A stretch of 64,000 nt of DNA, from assembly GCF_003585925.1 (NCBI RefSeq), contig NZ_NRJH01000023.1:1-64000 (forward strand), read 5' to 3'. A model generated the notes under the pieces. It worked only from the letters and a program-made list of their open reading frames with translations, was not told where the DNA came from and searched no databases. The translations under genes were made by a program, and so were the position numbers. This DNA is from Psittacicella melopsittaci (lineage in GTDB: Bacteria; Pseudomonadota; Gammaproteobacteria; Enterobacterales; Psittacicellaceae). The number at the start of each line of letters is the position of its first letter. Position 1 is the stretch's first letter. This document shows, one piece after another, positions 1 to 8,513 of this stretch.

Positions 1-1
1 A

Positions 2-337
2 AAAGTAGCAAAAACTGAAGAAGTATCAAAGAAAACTAAAGAAACAACATAAGCAGACACTGCAAAAGAAGAAGAACCAGCAAAAACAGAAGCAGAAACT
101 GCAGAAGCTGAAGAACCAGCTCAAGCAGAAACCACAAAAGCAGAAGAACCTGCTGAAGTTGAGACTGCAAACGCAGAAGAACCTGCTGAAGTTGCGACTG
201 CAAAAACTGAGGAACCAGCAAAAGCTGAAGAACCAGTAGAAGCAGATGAAGCGGCAGAAAAAGCTCAGAGCGAAGCTGAAGAACAAGCTCCAACTTCTAT
301 TGAACCAGAAGTTAACGACAAGTCTACAAAAGCTTAA
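2..337 (+). pseudogene. 3' end of an acidic Ala/Glu/Pro-repeat protein gene, interrupted by an in-frame TAA
   Basis: Reading in one frame from base 2 gives 16 codons rich in Lys, Thr and Glu, then TAA at 50-52, then 94 further open codons to TAA at 335-337. The part after the stop is a low-complexity tail built from imperfect repeats of the type AEEPA, KTEEPA and AEVET. The part before the stop has similar composition and the same frame, which suggests one repeat-rich tail cut by a stop mutation. No ATG, GTG or TTG lies in frame after the stop, so the downstream part is unlikely to be a gene of its own. The protein body lies outside the window and the family cannot be named; such tails occur in RNase E, TolA-like and FtsY-like proteins. 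Alternatively the gene ends at 52 and the rest is a decayed remnant. Confidence 0.5.
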
Positions 338-341
338 TAAT

Positions 342-378
342 AAAAGCCATAGGGATTTCCACTATGGCTTTTATTTTG
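342..378. terminator. Bidirectional intrinsic terminator
   Basis: An 11-bp inverted repeat (AAAAGCCATAG / CTATGGCTTTT) with a 9-nt loop has a T-rich run on the right and an A-rich run on the left. It can serve the repeat-protein gene from the left and nanE from the right. Confidence 0.8.
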
Positions 379-379
379 T

Positions 380-1069
380 TTATAATTCTTTTTTACTTGT
401 TGCTACAGCATTAGCAAATTTTTCCGTCATAACTTCTAAACGTGTTAATACAGTTCCTACTGTAACACAAGAAGCTCCTGAATAGATAGCTTTTTTCACA
501 TCATCTGGGGTATTAAGTCTACCTTCTCCCATAACAAAATAGCCTTTGTTAGCAAAGTATTCTATTAATGCAAAATCTGCTTGTTCTGGAATAGGACCAC
601 CTGTATATCCTGATAAGGTAGTGCCGATAATTTCACAGCCTAAAGAGGCACAATAGTCTCCGTCTTCTGGACTTGAACAGTCAGCCATAGCTAGACAACC
701 GTGACTATGAATTGCTTTAACTAGCTCTTCACGTGAAACTGGACGTTTACGATCAGTACCATCAAATGCAATAATATCCGCTCCTGCTTTAGCTAGGTTT
801 TCTACATCTTCAAGAAAAGGAGTTATACGTACTGGTGAGTCATCAAGATCATATTTAACTATACCAATTACAGGAACTTTTAGGTGAGGACGACTGCACT
901 CAAGTTTTTTTACACCTTCAATACGAATACCACCAGCTCCACCATTTACGGCTGCTTGAGATAAAAGGGAAACGATTTCTGGGTTATCTAACACTCCATG
1001 ATCAACAGGCTGTACGCTTACCACGAGTTTATTTTTTAATTGGCTTAAAATTTTTTCTTTGTTACTCAT
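380..1069 (-). CDS. nanE: N-acetylmannosamine-6-phosphate 2-epimerase NanE
   Basis: Converts N-acetylmannosamine-6-phosphate to N-acetylglucosamine-6-phosphate, linking sialic-acid catabolism to the NagA/NagB steps encoded about 750 bp away. The 229-residue protein has the length of the family and its TIM-barrel signatures: the N-terminal SVQPVDHG segment, GGAGGIRIEG, DIIAFDGTDRKRP (around residue 120), the MADCSSPEDG segment, and a C-terminal phosphate-binding stretch (VMGEGRLNTPDD, then SGASCVTVGT). Start at the ATG with AAGGAT a few bases upstream. It is divergent from the VUT transporter gene, and no sialate lyase or ManNAc kinase is in the window. The family is clear; that sialic acid is the actual source is inferred. 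Confidence 0.93.
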   Translation of the reverse strand: MSNKEKILSQLKNKLVVSVQPVDHGVLDNPEIVSLLSQAAVNGGAGGIRIEGVKKLECSRPHLKVPVIGIVKYDLDDSPVRITPFLEDVENLAKAGADIIAFDGTDRKRPVSREELVKAIHSHGCLAMADCSSPEDGDYCASLGCEIIGTTLSGYTGGPIPEQADFALIEYFANKGYFVMGEGRLNTPDDVKKAIYSGASCVTVGTVLTRLEVMTEKFANAVATSKKEL

Positions 1070-1188
1070 AATAAATCCTTAAAAGTTTGCTTTACTTGTG
1101 GTACAATATGTTAGTTTTTTTATTTTGTCCGCTTGCGTAAGATTTCTCGCTTATTGCAGGTAAATTATTTGATTATCATCTTAACGGT

Positions 1189-1782
1189 ATGCGTTTTGAT
1201 GAAAGGATGATTTATATTTTTATGAAATATTTTTGGATATCTAGCTACGTACTGTCAGTACTTTTTGCCAATATTACTTTAAATCAGTTTATTCCTCTAC
1301 CATTATACGGTCAACTATCTGTAGGTACTTTATTCTTTGCCTTTATTTTTACTTTACGTGATCGTATTCATGGATATGGTATTCGTTACGTTGTTCTTGC
1401 CATTTCTCTTGCATTAGTAGTAACCGTAGCATATAGTATTTTTGATAATATAGAGCCTCGCTTTATTATTGCTTCGTTTTTATCTATTGCAGCAGGTGAA
1501 TTTGCAGATACAATTGTTTTCCAAAACCTTAAAAGAAATAATTGGTTAGTACGTTGTCTAACATCTAATGTTATATCCGTACCTTTAGACTCTTTCTTAT
1601 TTACAATGTTAGCATTCTGGGGTAATCCTGAATTCCCATTCTCATTTATGCTACAAATTATTTATGCTGATGTACTTACTAAATATGTAATTGCAGCATC
1701 TATAGCCTTCCCAATTTACTTCTTTGGGAAAAATACTTTATTAGCTCATCACTATCGTAAAGAAGAGCATGTACAAAATTAA
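1189..1782 (+). CDS. VUT-family integral membrane transporter (putative queuosine-precursor type)
   Basis: A hydrophobic protein of up to 197 residues with about five or six membrane segments. It resembles the VUT (YhhQ/QueT-like) family, whose studied members import queuosine precursors: the pattern SVGTLFFAFIFTLRDRIHG, then the small-residue helix SFLSIAAGEFADTIVFQ, and a late TSNVISVPLDSFLF segment, all sit at the expected order and spacing. Three in-frame ATG codons compete (1189, 1207, 1222). None has a strong ribosome binding site; the last one starts directly before the first membrane helix, so the true protein may be 186 residues. The gene lies alone between nanE and nagA on the opposite strand, so its neighbours do not reveal its substrate. 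The family call is fairly secure, the substrate is not. Confidence 0.7.
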   Translation: MRFDERMIYIFMKYFWISSYVLSVLFANITLNQFIPLPLYGQLSVGTLFFAFIFTLRDRIHGYGIRYVVLAISLALVVTVAYSIFDNIEPRFIIASFLSIAAGEFADTIVFQNLKRNNWLVRCLTSNVISVPLDSFLFTMLAFWGNPEFPFSFMLQIIYADVLTKYVIAASIAFPIYFFGKNTLLAHHYRKEEHVQN

Positions 1783-1789
1783 TTGAAAT

Positions 1790-1818
1790 AAAGACGCGCT
1801 TAAGAGCGCGTCTTTATT
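1790..1818. terminator. Bidirectional intrinsic terminator
   Basis: The inverted repeat AAAGACGCGCT / AGCGCGTCTTT with a 4-nt loop and flanking A and T runs sits between the convergent transporter gene and nagA. Confidence 0.85.
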
Positions 1819-2990
1819 TATGCGCTGTGCACTACAACACCATTTACATAAGTTGACTGAACGTTAAACTCATTATCTAAAACTACCAGATTAGCATCTA
1901 GTCCAACCTTAATCGAACCTATTTTATCTTCTAAACCTATTTGTTTAGCAGGATTATAAGTTGCTAATCTCAGGATTTGAGCAAAGCTTAAGTCACTATG
2001 ATTTTTTAATCTTCTGAGCTGAGAGTCCATAGTAATTGCCGAACCCGAAAGTACTCCATTTTGGTCATAGCAACCTTCATTAATTACTTTAATTGGCTTG
2101 CTGGCAAAATCAAATTCTGTAATATCTGTTCCCGCAGGCATTAAAGCATCAGTTACAACAAAAATACTATCTTGTTTAACTTTTAATGAAAGATTTACTA
2201 ACGCCCAATCAACGTGTACACCGTCAACAATAATCCCTGGACTAACTGCTTCACTATTATAGATAGCTCCAACTACGCCTGGAGTACGTCCATTCGTAAT
2301 TGAACTCATAGCATTGTATAAGTGAGTTGCACAGTTTACCCCTGCATCTATATATTCTTTAGTTTGCTCATAAGAAGCATTCGTATGCCCAATTGAAATG
2401 AGAACACCTTGATTTATAAGTTTTTTCACTTTATTTAAATCATTTTCTTCTGGAGCTAGGGTCAGCATTTTAATATAAGGAGCATATTCAAGATATAACT
2501 GTAAATCCTTATCTTGCATAGGGTAGATAAAATCTACATTGTGAGTACCTTTTTTAATTTTACTAATATGTGGACCTTCAATGTGGATTCCAGGAATTAC
2601 ATTTTTTTGTTCAGGATATTTTTCTTGGAACTCTTGAATAACCTTTAATGCTTTTTCCCTAAATTCAATTGGACTGGTAATTAAAGTAGGTAAAAACGAA
2701 GTACAACCAAACTTATAATTACAATCACGCATAGTTGCTAAAGTAGCAATACTTAAGTTTTCTAATGTTTCATTAAAGTTTGCTCCCCCACAACCATTTA
2801 CCTGTAAATCTATAAACCCAGGAGCCAGATTATTACCTTGTAAGTCAACAACCTCGTACTCACTAGCTAATGAGGTAAATTTTTCTGGAGAAACTAAGTC
2901 TTCAATTTTACCGTCAGCAACTAAAACTACAACATTATCTCTAAATTCAGGGGTATATACTTTACCGTTTATAAAAGCTAACTTTGTCAT
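1818..2990 (-). CDS. nagA: N-acetylglucosamine-6-phosphate deacetylase NagA
   Basis: Removes the acetyl group from GlcNAc-6-phosphate, giving glucosamine-6-phosphate for NagB. The 390-residue protein shows the amidohydrolase fold signatures of NagA: PGFIDLQVNGCGG near the N terminus, the metal-ligand motif HIEGPHIS, GHTNAS, THLYNAMS, DGVHVDWALV, the catalytic-Asp region VVTDALMPAG, and a C-terminal NPAKQIG segment. I chose the ATG at 2990, which follows a GGGGAAAG ribosome binding site and starts MTKLAFINGKV like its relatives; a start further upstream would run into the nagB stop. It lies 10 bp downstream of nagB in an evident nagB-nagA operon. Confidence 0.95.
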   Translation of the reverse strand: MTKLAFINGKVYTPEFRDNVVVLVADGKIEDLVSPEKFTSLASEYEVVDLQGNNLAPGFIDLQVNGCGGANFNETLENLSIATLATMRDCNYKFGCTSFLPTLITSPIEFREKALKVIQEFQEKYPEQKNVIPGIHIEGPHISKIKKGTHNVDFIYPMQDKDLQLYLEYAPYIKMLTLAPEENDLNKVKKLINQGVLISIGHTNASYEQTKEYIDAGVNCATHLYNAMSSITNGRTPGVVGAIYNSEAVSPGIIVDGVHVDWALVNLSLKVKQDSIFVVTDALMPAGTDITEFDFASKPIKVINEGCYDQNGVLSGSAITMDSQLRRLKNHSDLSFAQILRLATYNPAKQIGLEDKIGSIKVGLDANLVVLDNEFNVQSTYVNGVVVHSA

Positions 2991-3000
2991 GAACTTTCCC

Positions 3001-3840
3001 CTATAAATACTCAGCAAAAACCGTTAAATCACGAGAGAAATCATACGCTACATCTGCTTTTACATGCTCTAATTCTCTAAAGTATTTAAATGTTTTTAAG
3101 GTTAAATCACCACAAGCTTCCTCATCACAAACAATCATTGCATGCTTGTGCATTTGCAGAGCGGTAATGGTCCACATATGTGAAACCGAGCCTTCAACTG
3201 CTTGCTTAATTGCTTGAGCTTTATTTGCTCCTGTAGCTAAGATCATTACTCGTTTTGCTTCGAGTAAAGTACCAACACCTACAGTGAGAGCAAATTTTGG
3301 TACTTCATCTAGATTACTGAAAAAGCGAGAATTTGCGATTCTAGTTTCTTCGGTGAGAGTTTTTACTCTGGTTTTAGAACTTAATGAAGACCCTGGCTCA
3401 TTAAAAGCAATATGTCCGTCAATTCCAACCCCACCTAAAAATAAATCTATTCCTCCATAAGATTTAATTTTGTCTTCATATTCTTGACAGGTTTTAACTA
3501 TGTCTTTGGTCATCCCATTAAGAATATTAACATTTTCAGGTTGAATATCTATATGATTAAATAAATTATCATGCATAAAGTAAGAATAACTTTGCGGATG
3601 TTCTGCAGGTAAACCTAAATACTCATCCATATTAAAAGTTACCACATGCTTAAAGCTAACCTTACCTTGTTTATAATATTCAATTAGATATTTATAGGTT
3701 TGAACTGGAGTACCACCTGTTGGTAAACCTAAAACAAAAGGCTTTTCAGCGGTCGGCTGAAACTTATTTATCGCATCAACAATATATTTTGCACTCCAAT
3801 GAGCTACATCATCTGCATTAAATAATGGAATTACACGCAT
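3001..3840 (-). CDS. nagB: Glucosamine-6-phosphate deaminase NagB
   Basis: Converts glucosamine-6-phosphate to fructose-6-phosphate and ammonia, the entry of amino sugars into glycolysis. At 279 residues it is slightly longer than E. coli NagB (266). Family signatures are intact: [13 protein letters not shown] (substrate phosphate binding), [10 protein letters not shown] with the catalytic Asp, [17 protein letters not shown] with the catalytic His, and [19 protein letters not shown]. It is the first gene of the nagB-nagA pair. The 280 bases upstream are very AT-rich and could hold promoter and NagC-type operator sites, but I could not fix a convincing operator by eye. Confidence 0.96.
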   Translation of the reverse strand: MRVIPLFNADDVAHWSAKYIVDAINKFQPTAEKPFVLGLPTGGTPVQTYKYLIEYYKQGKVSFKHVVTFNMDEYLGLPAEHPQSYSYFMHDNLFNHIDIQPENVNILNGMTKDIVKTCQEYEDKIKSYGGIDLFLGGVGIDGHIAFNEPGSSLSSKTRVKTLTEETRIANSRFFSNLDEVPKFALTVGVGTLLEAKRVMILATGANKAQAIKQAVEGSVSHMWTITALQMHKHAMIVCDEEACGDLTLKTFKYFRELEHVKADVAYDFSRDLTVFAEYL

Positions 3841-4071
3841 ATAGACCTCTAATTTTTAAATTTACCAATCTGTAAAATCCCTATAATATTACTTATTATA
3901 TTATTACTTAATCCAATCAAAGATGCTTGATCTTTATATTAAATTAAGTCAAGTGACCACTTTTATATAAAAACAGTTGACAACACACTGTTATTATGCA
4001 ATAAAAATCTTTCACAATTTCACCCGAAAAAACAGGCACTTAAGTAAGAAATTTTGCGTTTTTTACGCTTG

Positions 4072-4101
4072 AAAAAAGCCCATAAGGAAAACCTTATGAG
4101 C
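4072..4101 (-). terminator. Intrinsic terminator after the unknown gene at 4121-5098
   Basis: Read on the minus strand, GCTCATAAGG, a TTTT loop and CCTTATGGGC (one G-U pair) are followed by TTTTTT. Confidence 0.85.
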
Positions 4102-4120
4102 TCGCTTGTCTGTCTTTTTT

Positions 4121-5098
4121 TTAATAGTCAAGTATTAAACCACCAATTTCTGATTCTATTGCAAAACAAAAATTGGTTAAAAAGTCATAATCTTCTGTAT
4201 TAACATCACAGAGAATAAAGTTTAAATTATATTCTTTACCGCGTTCGAGAAGTTCTACTAGGAGAGCTTTAATTTTATATAAACGATCAGCAGCTCCTTG
4301 TTCTGTTACATGAAAACTTCTATAGCTATTTATATCTAAAATAGCTCTGAGTCCCACAAGTACGAGACAGAGATTTACATTAGTTTTTTTATTTAAAACT
4401 AAATCATATAAACGGGCTAAATATAAAAAAGTAAACTTAAAGAATTTATCCTTACTAAATTCTTTTAAATTAACATATTGTACTTTTTGCGTCCCGACAA
4501 AAATATTGTAGTTAGGGTTATAGGCATTATCTATAAGCATTTTATTAATAAATCTAAATTGCTCACCTATGGTAGTGCCTCGAGTTAGATCCCCTTTTTC
4601 AATATAATAATCGGACAAGCCTAAATTTATATAATTTGTAATATGTGAGATTGCAGGAACACGAAATAGTTCTAATGCTTTTTTACGATCTATATACGGA
4701 ATACTAGGAGAAAAAGTTAAAGAATTTTTAACTAAATTTACAAAAAATTCTTTATCTTCACTATTATCCAGATCGAGATTATCTAAAAAGTATCTAATAT
4801 TATATGCAGTTTTTACATATGGATTTACCGTGCTTTGACGGTCTACGCCTTGGCGACCTACGTCACTTTCAAAGACAATAGGCTCACTGCCTTCAACTGC
4901 AGCTTCAAAGTCACTTCCAGTAAAATCTAAAATTCCAAAAGTATAGTTACTTTGGCTTTTATTTTCTAAGAAGTTAACTATCGCTTTATCAATAATATTT
5001 GATAGATCACTTTTTATTAATAAATTTTGCTCTTGATCAATTTTTATGTTTTGTAGAGCAAGGAATTCGTTTTTAAAACGTGGTGTACGTAAAGACAT
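4121..5098 (-). CDS. Unknown protein, 325 residues
   Basis: I do not recognise this protein. It is a soluble-looking, acidic, Asn/Leu/Asp-rich sequence without signal peptide or membrane helix. Visible features are an early GILDFTGSDFEAAVEG stretch, a mid-region rich in aromatic residues (KFFKFTFLYLARLYDLVL) and a hydrophobic strand-like NLCLVLVGLRAILDI. Codon use matches its neighbours and the reading frame is closed by a good terminator, so it is a real gene. It lies 80 bp downstream of bioD on the same strand, but a palindrome and a TATAAT in the gap suggest its own promoter. The C-terminal third alternates predicted strands and helices, which could be a small alpha/beta fold, but no catalytic motif stands out. 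Confidence 0.8.
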   Translation of the reverse strand: MSLRTPRFKNEFLALQNIKIDQEQNLLIKSDLSNIIDKAIVNFLENKSQSNYTFGILDFTGSDFEAAVEGSEPIVFESDVGRQGVDRQSTVNPYVKTAYNIRYFLDNLDLDNSEDKEFFVNLVKNSLTFSPSIPYIDRKKALELFRVPAISHITNYINLGLSDYYIEKGDLTRGTTIGEQFRFINKMLIDNAYNPNYNIFVGTQKVQYVNLKEFSKDKFFKFTFLYLARLYDLVLNKKTNVNLCLVLVGLRAILDINSYRSFHVTEQGAADRLYKIKALLVELLERGKEYNLNFILCDVNTEDYDFLTNFCFAIESEIGGLILDY

Positions 5099-5144
5099 CT
5101 TTACTAAATTTTTATATCAAAGTTAAAAATATTATTAGAGTAGT

Positions 5145-5165
5145 ATGTTATCTATTATATAACAT
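5145..5165 (-). promoter_or_regulatory. Palindrome overlapping a TATAAT box upstream of the unknown gene
   Basis: ATGTTAT and ATAACAT form a 7-bp inverted repeat with 7 bases between. On the minus strand a TATAAT hexamer falls inside it, about 55 bases before the start codon of the unknown gene. This is the arrangement of an operator overlapping a -10 box; AT-richness makes chance possible. Confidence 0.35.
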
Positions 5166-5178
5166 TCTTATATGACGC

Positions 5179-6099
5179 TTAGAAAAAATTCGTCAGGAGC
5201 GAATTAAGGTTGAGGAATTTTTTAATTTCACTTAATTCTAAATTTTTGCGTAACTGAGTATTAGTTATAAGATATTTATCTTTTAAACTATATGTAGTTA
5301 CAAGATTATATGCTTGTTTTACAGCATCAGTTTCTTCTAATTCTTTAATCTGCTCTAAAGTTAAAGGATTATCGGCAACAATTTTTTGGCTTCTTGCCAC
5401 TTGCTGTAAGTTGAGATAAAAGTTTAAATTATCTTCATTAATTTGTTGATCAAGTTCTTGTTTGTTATGAGCGAACAAACTATAGTTGTAAACAAGTTTA
5501 TCTACTTGAGGAAGTAAACTTAAGGCAGCTAAAGTGTGACTTATAGAGCCTAGTTTTCCTGCTGTTACTAAAACCACCTCAACTTCAACTTCTTTTTCTT
5601 TACACTTGGCAATAAATAGATTAATTAAATCTAAATTATTAATTAAATCATTTACTGGAGATAATACTCCTCCAGCTAGTTCTACCAGTAAAACATCTAG
5701 CTTAGTATAGGTTTCGGTAATTAAGTTTTTTAAGTTTACTTGGGCATAATGCTGGTTTAAATATTGCTCAAAATCTTCAAGAATTTTTGCAACTTTAATA
5801 TCTTGTTGTTCTTCACGAGCTGCCAAATGTGGGGAAGCAGGCGTCTTAAAAATATAAGAGCACATTTTACTATTACCTAAGTAGTTATTTAAACTCTTAG
5901 GACTATTGCGAGCTTGACAATACTCGGTAGCTAGAGCCAGTTGTTGCTCTAAATCGATTGAGCTAGATTCACATCCAGTTTGAACAGGTTTATAAGAGGC
6001 TACTTTTACATTATTGTAAATTAGTTGCCCTAATAATGAGCCACTAACATAAGTTTTGCCAATATCTGTATCTATGCCACAAACTATTATTGCTTTCAT
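5179..6099 (-). CDS. bioD: Dethiobiotin synthetase BioD, enlarged
   Basis: Closes the ureido ring of dethiobiotin from diaminopelargonate, CO2 and ATP in biotin synthesis. Family motifs present are the P-loop GIDTDIGKTYVSG at the N terminus, ASYKPVQTG with the catalytic Lys, and the LLVELAGGVLSPVND segment (EGAGG-type motif, here ELAGG). A Pro-Ala-Ser-Pro-His-Leu-Ala-Ala stretch matches the diaminopelargonate-binding region. The protein, about 306 residues from the ATG at 6099, is well above the usual 220-240, with an added segment before the PASPHLAA region and a long Leu/Asn/Lys-rich C-terminal part. The start at 6099 follows GAGAAA and leaves a 7-bp gap to bioC. Biotin genes bioA, bioF and bioB are not in the window. 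Confidence 0.88.
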   Translation of the reverse strand: MKAIIVCGIDTDIGKTYVSGSLLGQLIYNNVKVASYKPVQTGCESSSIDLEQQLALATEYCQARNSPKSLNNYLGNSKMCSYIFKTPASPHLAAREEQQDIKVAKILEDFEQYLNQHYAQVNLKNLITETYTKLDVLLVELAGGVLSPVNDLINNLDLINLFIAKCKEKEVEVEVVLVTAGKLGSISHTLAALSLLPQVDKLVYNYSLFAHNKQELDQQINEDNLNFYLNLQQVARSQKIVADNPLTLEQIKELEETDAVKQAYNLVTTYSLKDKYLITNTQLRKNLELSEIKKFLNLNSLLTNFF

Positions 6100-6106
6100 A
6101 AATTTC

Positions 6107-6889
6107 TCATTTGATACTACAAACAAAAAGAAGAGGGTTATAGGTTAGGGGGTAACCTTCGGGTTCTTTTAGACTTTCATATGCTTGATATAAATCTAAA
6201 AGCTTTTGCTTATTCCATTTGGTTGCTTGAGGTAAATTATTTACCCCTGTTAATTTTAAGTGTTGAAACAAATCTTTTAAGCTCTTAAAATAAAGCTTTT
6301 TCTCATACTCATGCTCAGCCTTGACATTAAAACCAGCCGTATGCAACATTTCTTTCCACTGACTAGGTGAGTAATACTTTAACGACCTCTGGGTAATTTC
6401 TCTTAATTCTTTAAAGTTAGCTAAAGAGAAGGTTCCAAAAGCAAAGATCCCCTTTGGAGCTAAAAGTTTTTCCCTTATGCCTTGTAACAAGTCTAGAGGT
6501 TTATCTATCCATTGGATCATTGCATTACTAATTACTAAATCAAAAGATTTATCATCCTCTTTACACCATTCTAAAGCATTAGCAACCACAATTTCAATCT
6601 GCTTAATATTTTTATTTGCTTGCAAGTGTTGTTTAGCCTCAGGCAAAATAGGAACCAAATCCACTAAAGTTAGCTGCATTTCCCTTTGTTGCTCTTGGGC
6701 AAGAATTTGGCTTAAGTCGGCATTACTTCCTGAACCAAGATCGCATATTTTTAACATGGGCTCAGAAGGCAAATAAGGGGTAAATAAGTCAACCAGCTTT
6801 TGGCTCATTTGCCCTTGTACTATTGCATGCTGGTGATAGGTTTGTCTAGCTTTAGTAAAATTTAAAGCTATTAAATCATATTTGGACAT
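6107..6889 (-). CDS. bioC: Malonyl-ACP O-methyltransferase BioC
   Basis: Methylates malonyl-ACP so that the fatty-acid machinery can build the pimelate moiety of biotin. The SAM-binding motif ICDLGSGSNADLS sits around residue 50, followed by VDLVPILPEAK, the SNAMIQWIDKPLDLL segment and the BioC-like GTFSLANFKELREI. The C-terminal part (KEMLHTAGFNV, KSLKDLFQHLKLTGVNN) matches the BioC substrate domain. About 260 residues from the ATG at 6889, close to E. coli BioC (251). It is followed by bioD after 7 bp and preceded by alaA 69 bp upstream, so the three may be co-transcribed. Confidence 0.92.
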   Translation of the reverse strand: MSKYDLIALNFTKARQTYHQHAIVQGQMSQKLVDLFTPYLPSEPMLKICDLGSGSNADLSQILAQEQQREMQLTLVDLVPILPEAKQHLQANKNIKQIEIVVANALEWCKEDDKSFDLVISNAMIQWIDKPLDLLQGIREKLLAPKGIFAFGTFSLANFKELREITQRSLKYYSPSQWKEMLHTAGFNVKAEHEYEKKLYFKSLKDLFQHLKLTGVNNLPQATKWNKQKLLDLYQAYESLKEPEGYPLTYNPLLFVCSIK

Positions 6890-6958
6890 AAAAATAAGTA
6901 GGGGCAAAGAGAAAAAATAATTTCTTACTTTTCCCCTTTGCCGATCCTTGATTACATC

Positions 6959-8188
6959 TTAGTTTTTTCGATATCTTTGACATAATCTTTCGATTGCGTC
7001 AAGAGCTAGAGATAATTGTTCTACATCTGGTAGAAACACAATTCTAAAGTGATTTTTATCTTTCCAGTTAAATCCTTGTCCATGGATAACTAAAGTATGC
7101 TCTTCTGAGAGAAGCTTTTTAGCAAAATCGAGATCATCGACAAAATTAAATCTATCTAGATCAATTTTCACAAAAGCATATAAAGCCCCATGCACATTTT
7201 CACAAGATAATCCATCAATTTGATTAATGCGATTAACTAGTAAAGTTCTTTGTTCATAGAGACGGCCACCAGGTGCAGTTAAGTCGTAAATAGAAAGGTC
7301 TTTTTCTAAACATTCACGAATAATTGCTTGGAATGGTGACACTGAACATAAACGCATGCTGGTTAATTTATCTAAACTCGCAACAAATCCTGGAGCTTGA
7401 TCAAATGGTCCAGTGAGGAACATCCAACCTAGACGATAACCACAAAGTCTATTAGCCTTAGAAGCACCATTAAAAGTAATAACTAGAGCTTTATCACTTA
7501 AAGAAGCTATAGGCACATGTTGTGCTTGGTCATAAGTAATACGGTCGTAAATTTCATCAGAAAGGACAATTAGCTCGTGCTTAATTGCTAAGTCTACTAA
7601 GCCCTGTAATACTTCTTTGGAATATACTTGTCCAGTAGGGTTGTTCGGATTAATAATTACTATAGCTTTAGTTTTGTCTGTAATTTTGCTTTCAATATCA
7701 GCTAAATCTGGTTGCCATTTGTTATCTGGATCACAACGATAATATACAGCTTTAGCCCCTGCTAAATTAACTGCAGCTGACCATAAAGGATAATCAGGAG
7801 CAGGAACGAGAATCTCATCTCCATGATCACATAAAGCATTGGTTACTAATAAAATGAGCTCAGAAACACCATTACCAATATAAACACGATTTGGGTCATT
7901 AATATCTAAGCCTACGCCTAGTTTATGATTATATTCAATAATAGCTTTACGAGCATCTAAGTGCCCTTTTGAATCACAGTAGCCATGGTACTGATAGAGA
8001 CTATTTTGTAAAGTATCTTTAAATACCTCAGGTACTTCAAAACCAAAAATTGCGGGATTACCAATATTTAATTTTAAAATTTTATTCCCCAGACTCTCAA
8101 GGCGATTCGCTTCAATCAATAACGGTCCACGAATTTCATAGTGCACGCTGTCCAAGTGAGTTGCTGATTTTTTAAATTTCTCCCACAT
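6959..8188 (-). CDS. alaA: Alanine-synthesising aminotransferase AlaA
   Basis: A PLP-dependent class I aminotransferase; the E. coli homologue makes alanine from pyruvate and glutamate. The 409-residue protein aligns along its whole length with AlaA: IRGPLLIEANRLE, LKLNIGNPAIFGFE, YCDSKGHLDARKAI, PAPDYPLWSAAV, INPNNPTGQVYS, LSDEIYDRI, the PLP-lysine motif FNGASKANRLCGYR, and a C-terminal FRIVFLP with the carboxylate-binding Arg. Start at the ATG after an AAGGAG ribosome binding site. A TATAAT (8238-8243 on the minus strand) about 50 bases upstream is a plausible promoter. Aspartate or valine-pyruvate aminotransferase activity is a less likely alternative. Confidence 0.93.
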   Translation of the reverse strand: MWEKFKKSATHLDSVHYEIRGPLLIEANRLESLGNKILKLNIGNPAIFGFEVPEVFKDTLQNSLYQYHGYCDSKGHLDARKAIIEYNHKLGVGLDINDPNRVYIGNGVSELILLVTNALCDHGDEILVPAPDYPLWSAAVNLAGAKAVYYRCDPDNKWQPDLADIESKITDKTKAIVIINPNNPTGQVYSKEVLQGLVDLAIKHELIVLSDEIYDRITYDQAQHVPIASLSDKALVITFNGASKANRLCGYRLGWMFLTGPFDQAPGFVASLDKLTSMRLCSVSPFQAIIRECLEKDLSIYDLTAPGGRLYEQRTLLVNRINQIDGLSCENVHGALYAFVKIDLDRFNFVDDLDFAKKLLSEEHTLVIHGQGFNWKDKNHFRIVFLPDVEQLSLALDAIERLCQRYRKN

Positions 8189-8449
8189 TCTTACTCCTTG
8201 TGCAAATTAATATGTGTAATGTATAGTTTATGTATTTATTATAGGCTGAGAATAAAGATAATTCGCTTAACTAAATTTTTTGCCCATGATAGTTTATTAT
8301 ACTCTTGATTGGCTCGTTCTTATGATAAATTTAACGAGAAATTTCGATTCTACGCTTAAGGTAACAAAGGTAATAATGTGATTAATTCTTATTTTTACAG
8401 GCATTTTCTCGCATGTTTTTAAGTCTTCAATGCTTGAGTTGGCTTTTTT

Positions 8450-8458
8450 TGGTATAAT
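8450..8458 (+). promoter_or_regulatory. Extended -10 promoter of lipB
   Basis: TATAAT is preceded by TGG, the extended -10 pattern, which would make up for the poor -35. Transcription would begin near 8465, at the foot of the leader hairpin. Confidence 0.6.
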
Positions 8459-8465
8459 TAAAGTT

Positions 8466-8497
8466 GGTCACATAAAAGAAGCGTTATAAATGTGACC
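8466..8497 (+). promoter_or_regulatory. 5'-leader hairpin or operator upstream of lipB
   Basis: A perfect 8-bp inverted repeat, GGTCACAT / ATGTGACC, with 16 bases between. It begins at the predicted transcript start and ends 16 bases before the lipB ATG. It could be a 5' stem-loop on the mRNA or a binding site for a dimeric repressor. Confidence 0.5.
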
Positions 8498-8513
8498 TAA
8501 AGTTGAGGTATAC

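Larger units (their letters stand above)
8189..8513. other. Divergent intergenic region between alaA and lipB
   Basis: The 325 AT-rich bases hold a minus-strand TATAAT for alaA near 8240 and, on the plus strand, an extended -10 box (TGGTATAAT, hexamer 8453-8458) before lipB. I see no open frame of significant length and no RNA gene. A hairpin in the lipB leader is listed separately. Confidence 0.6.

Noticed and set aside
26-293. Two minus-strand open frames rich in Phe/Cys/Leu
   Set aside because: They are antisense to the AEEPA repeat tail; their odd composition is the mirror of GAA/GCA repeats.
1070-1188. preQ1 riboswitch before the VUT transporter
   Set aside because: No match to the compact preQ1 aptamer with its A-rich tail; only a short CTTGCGTAAG palindrome is present.
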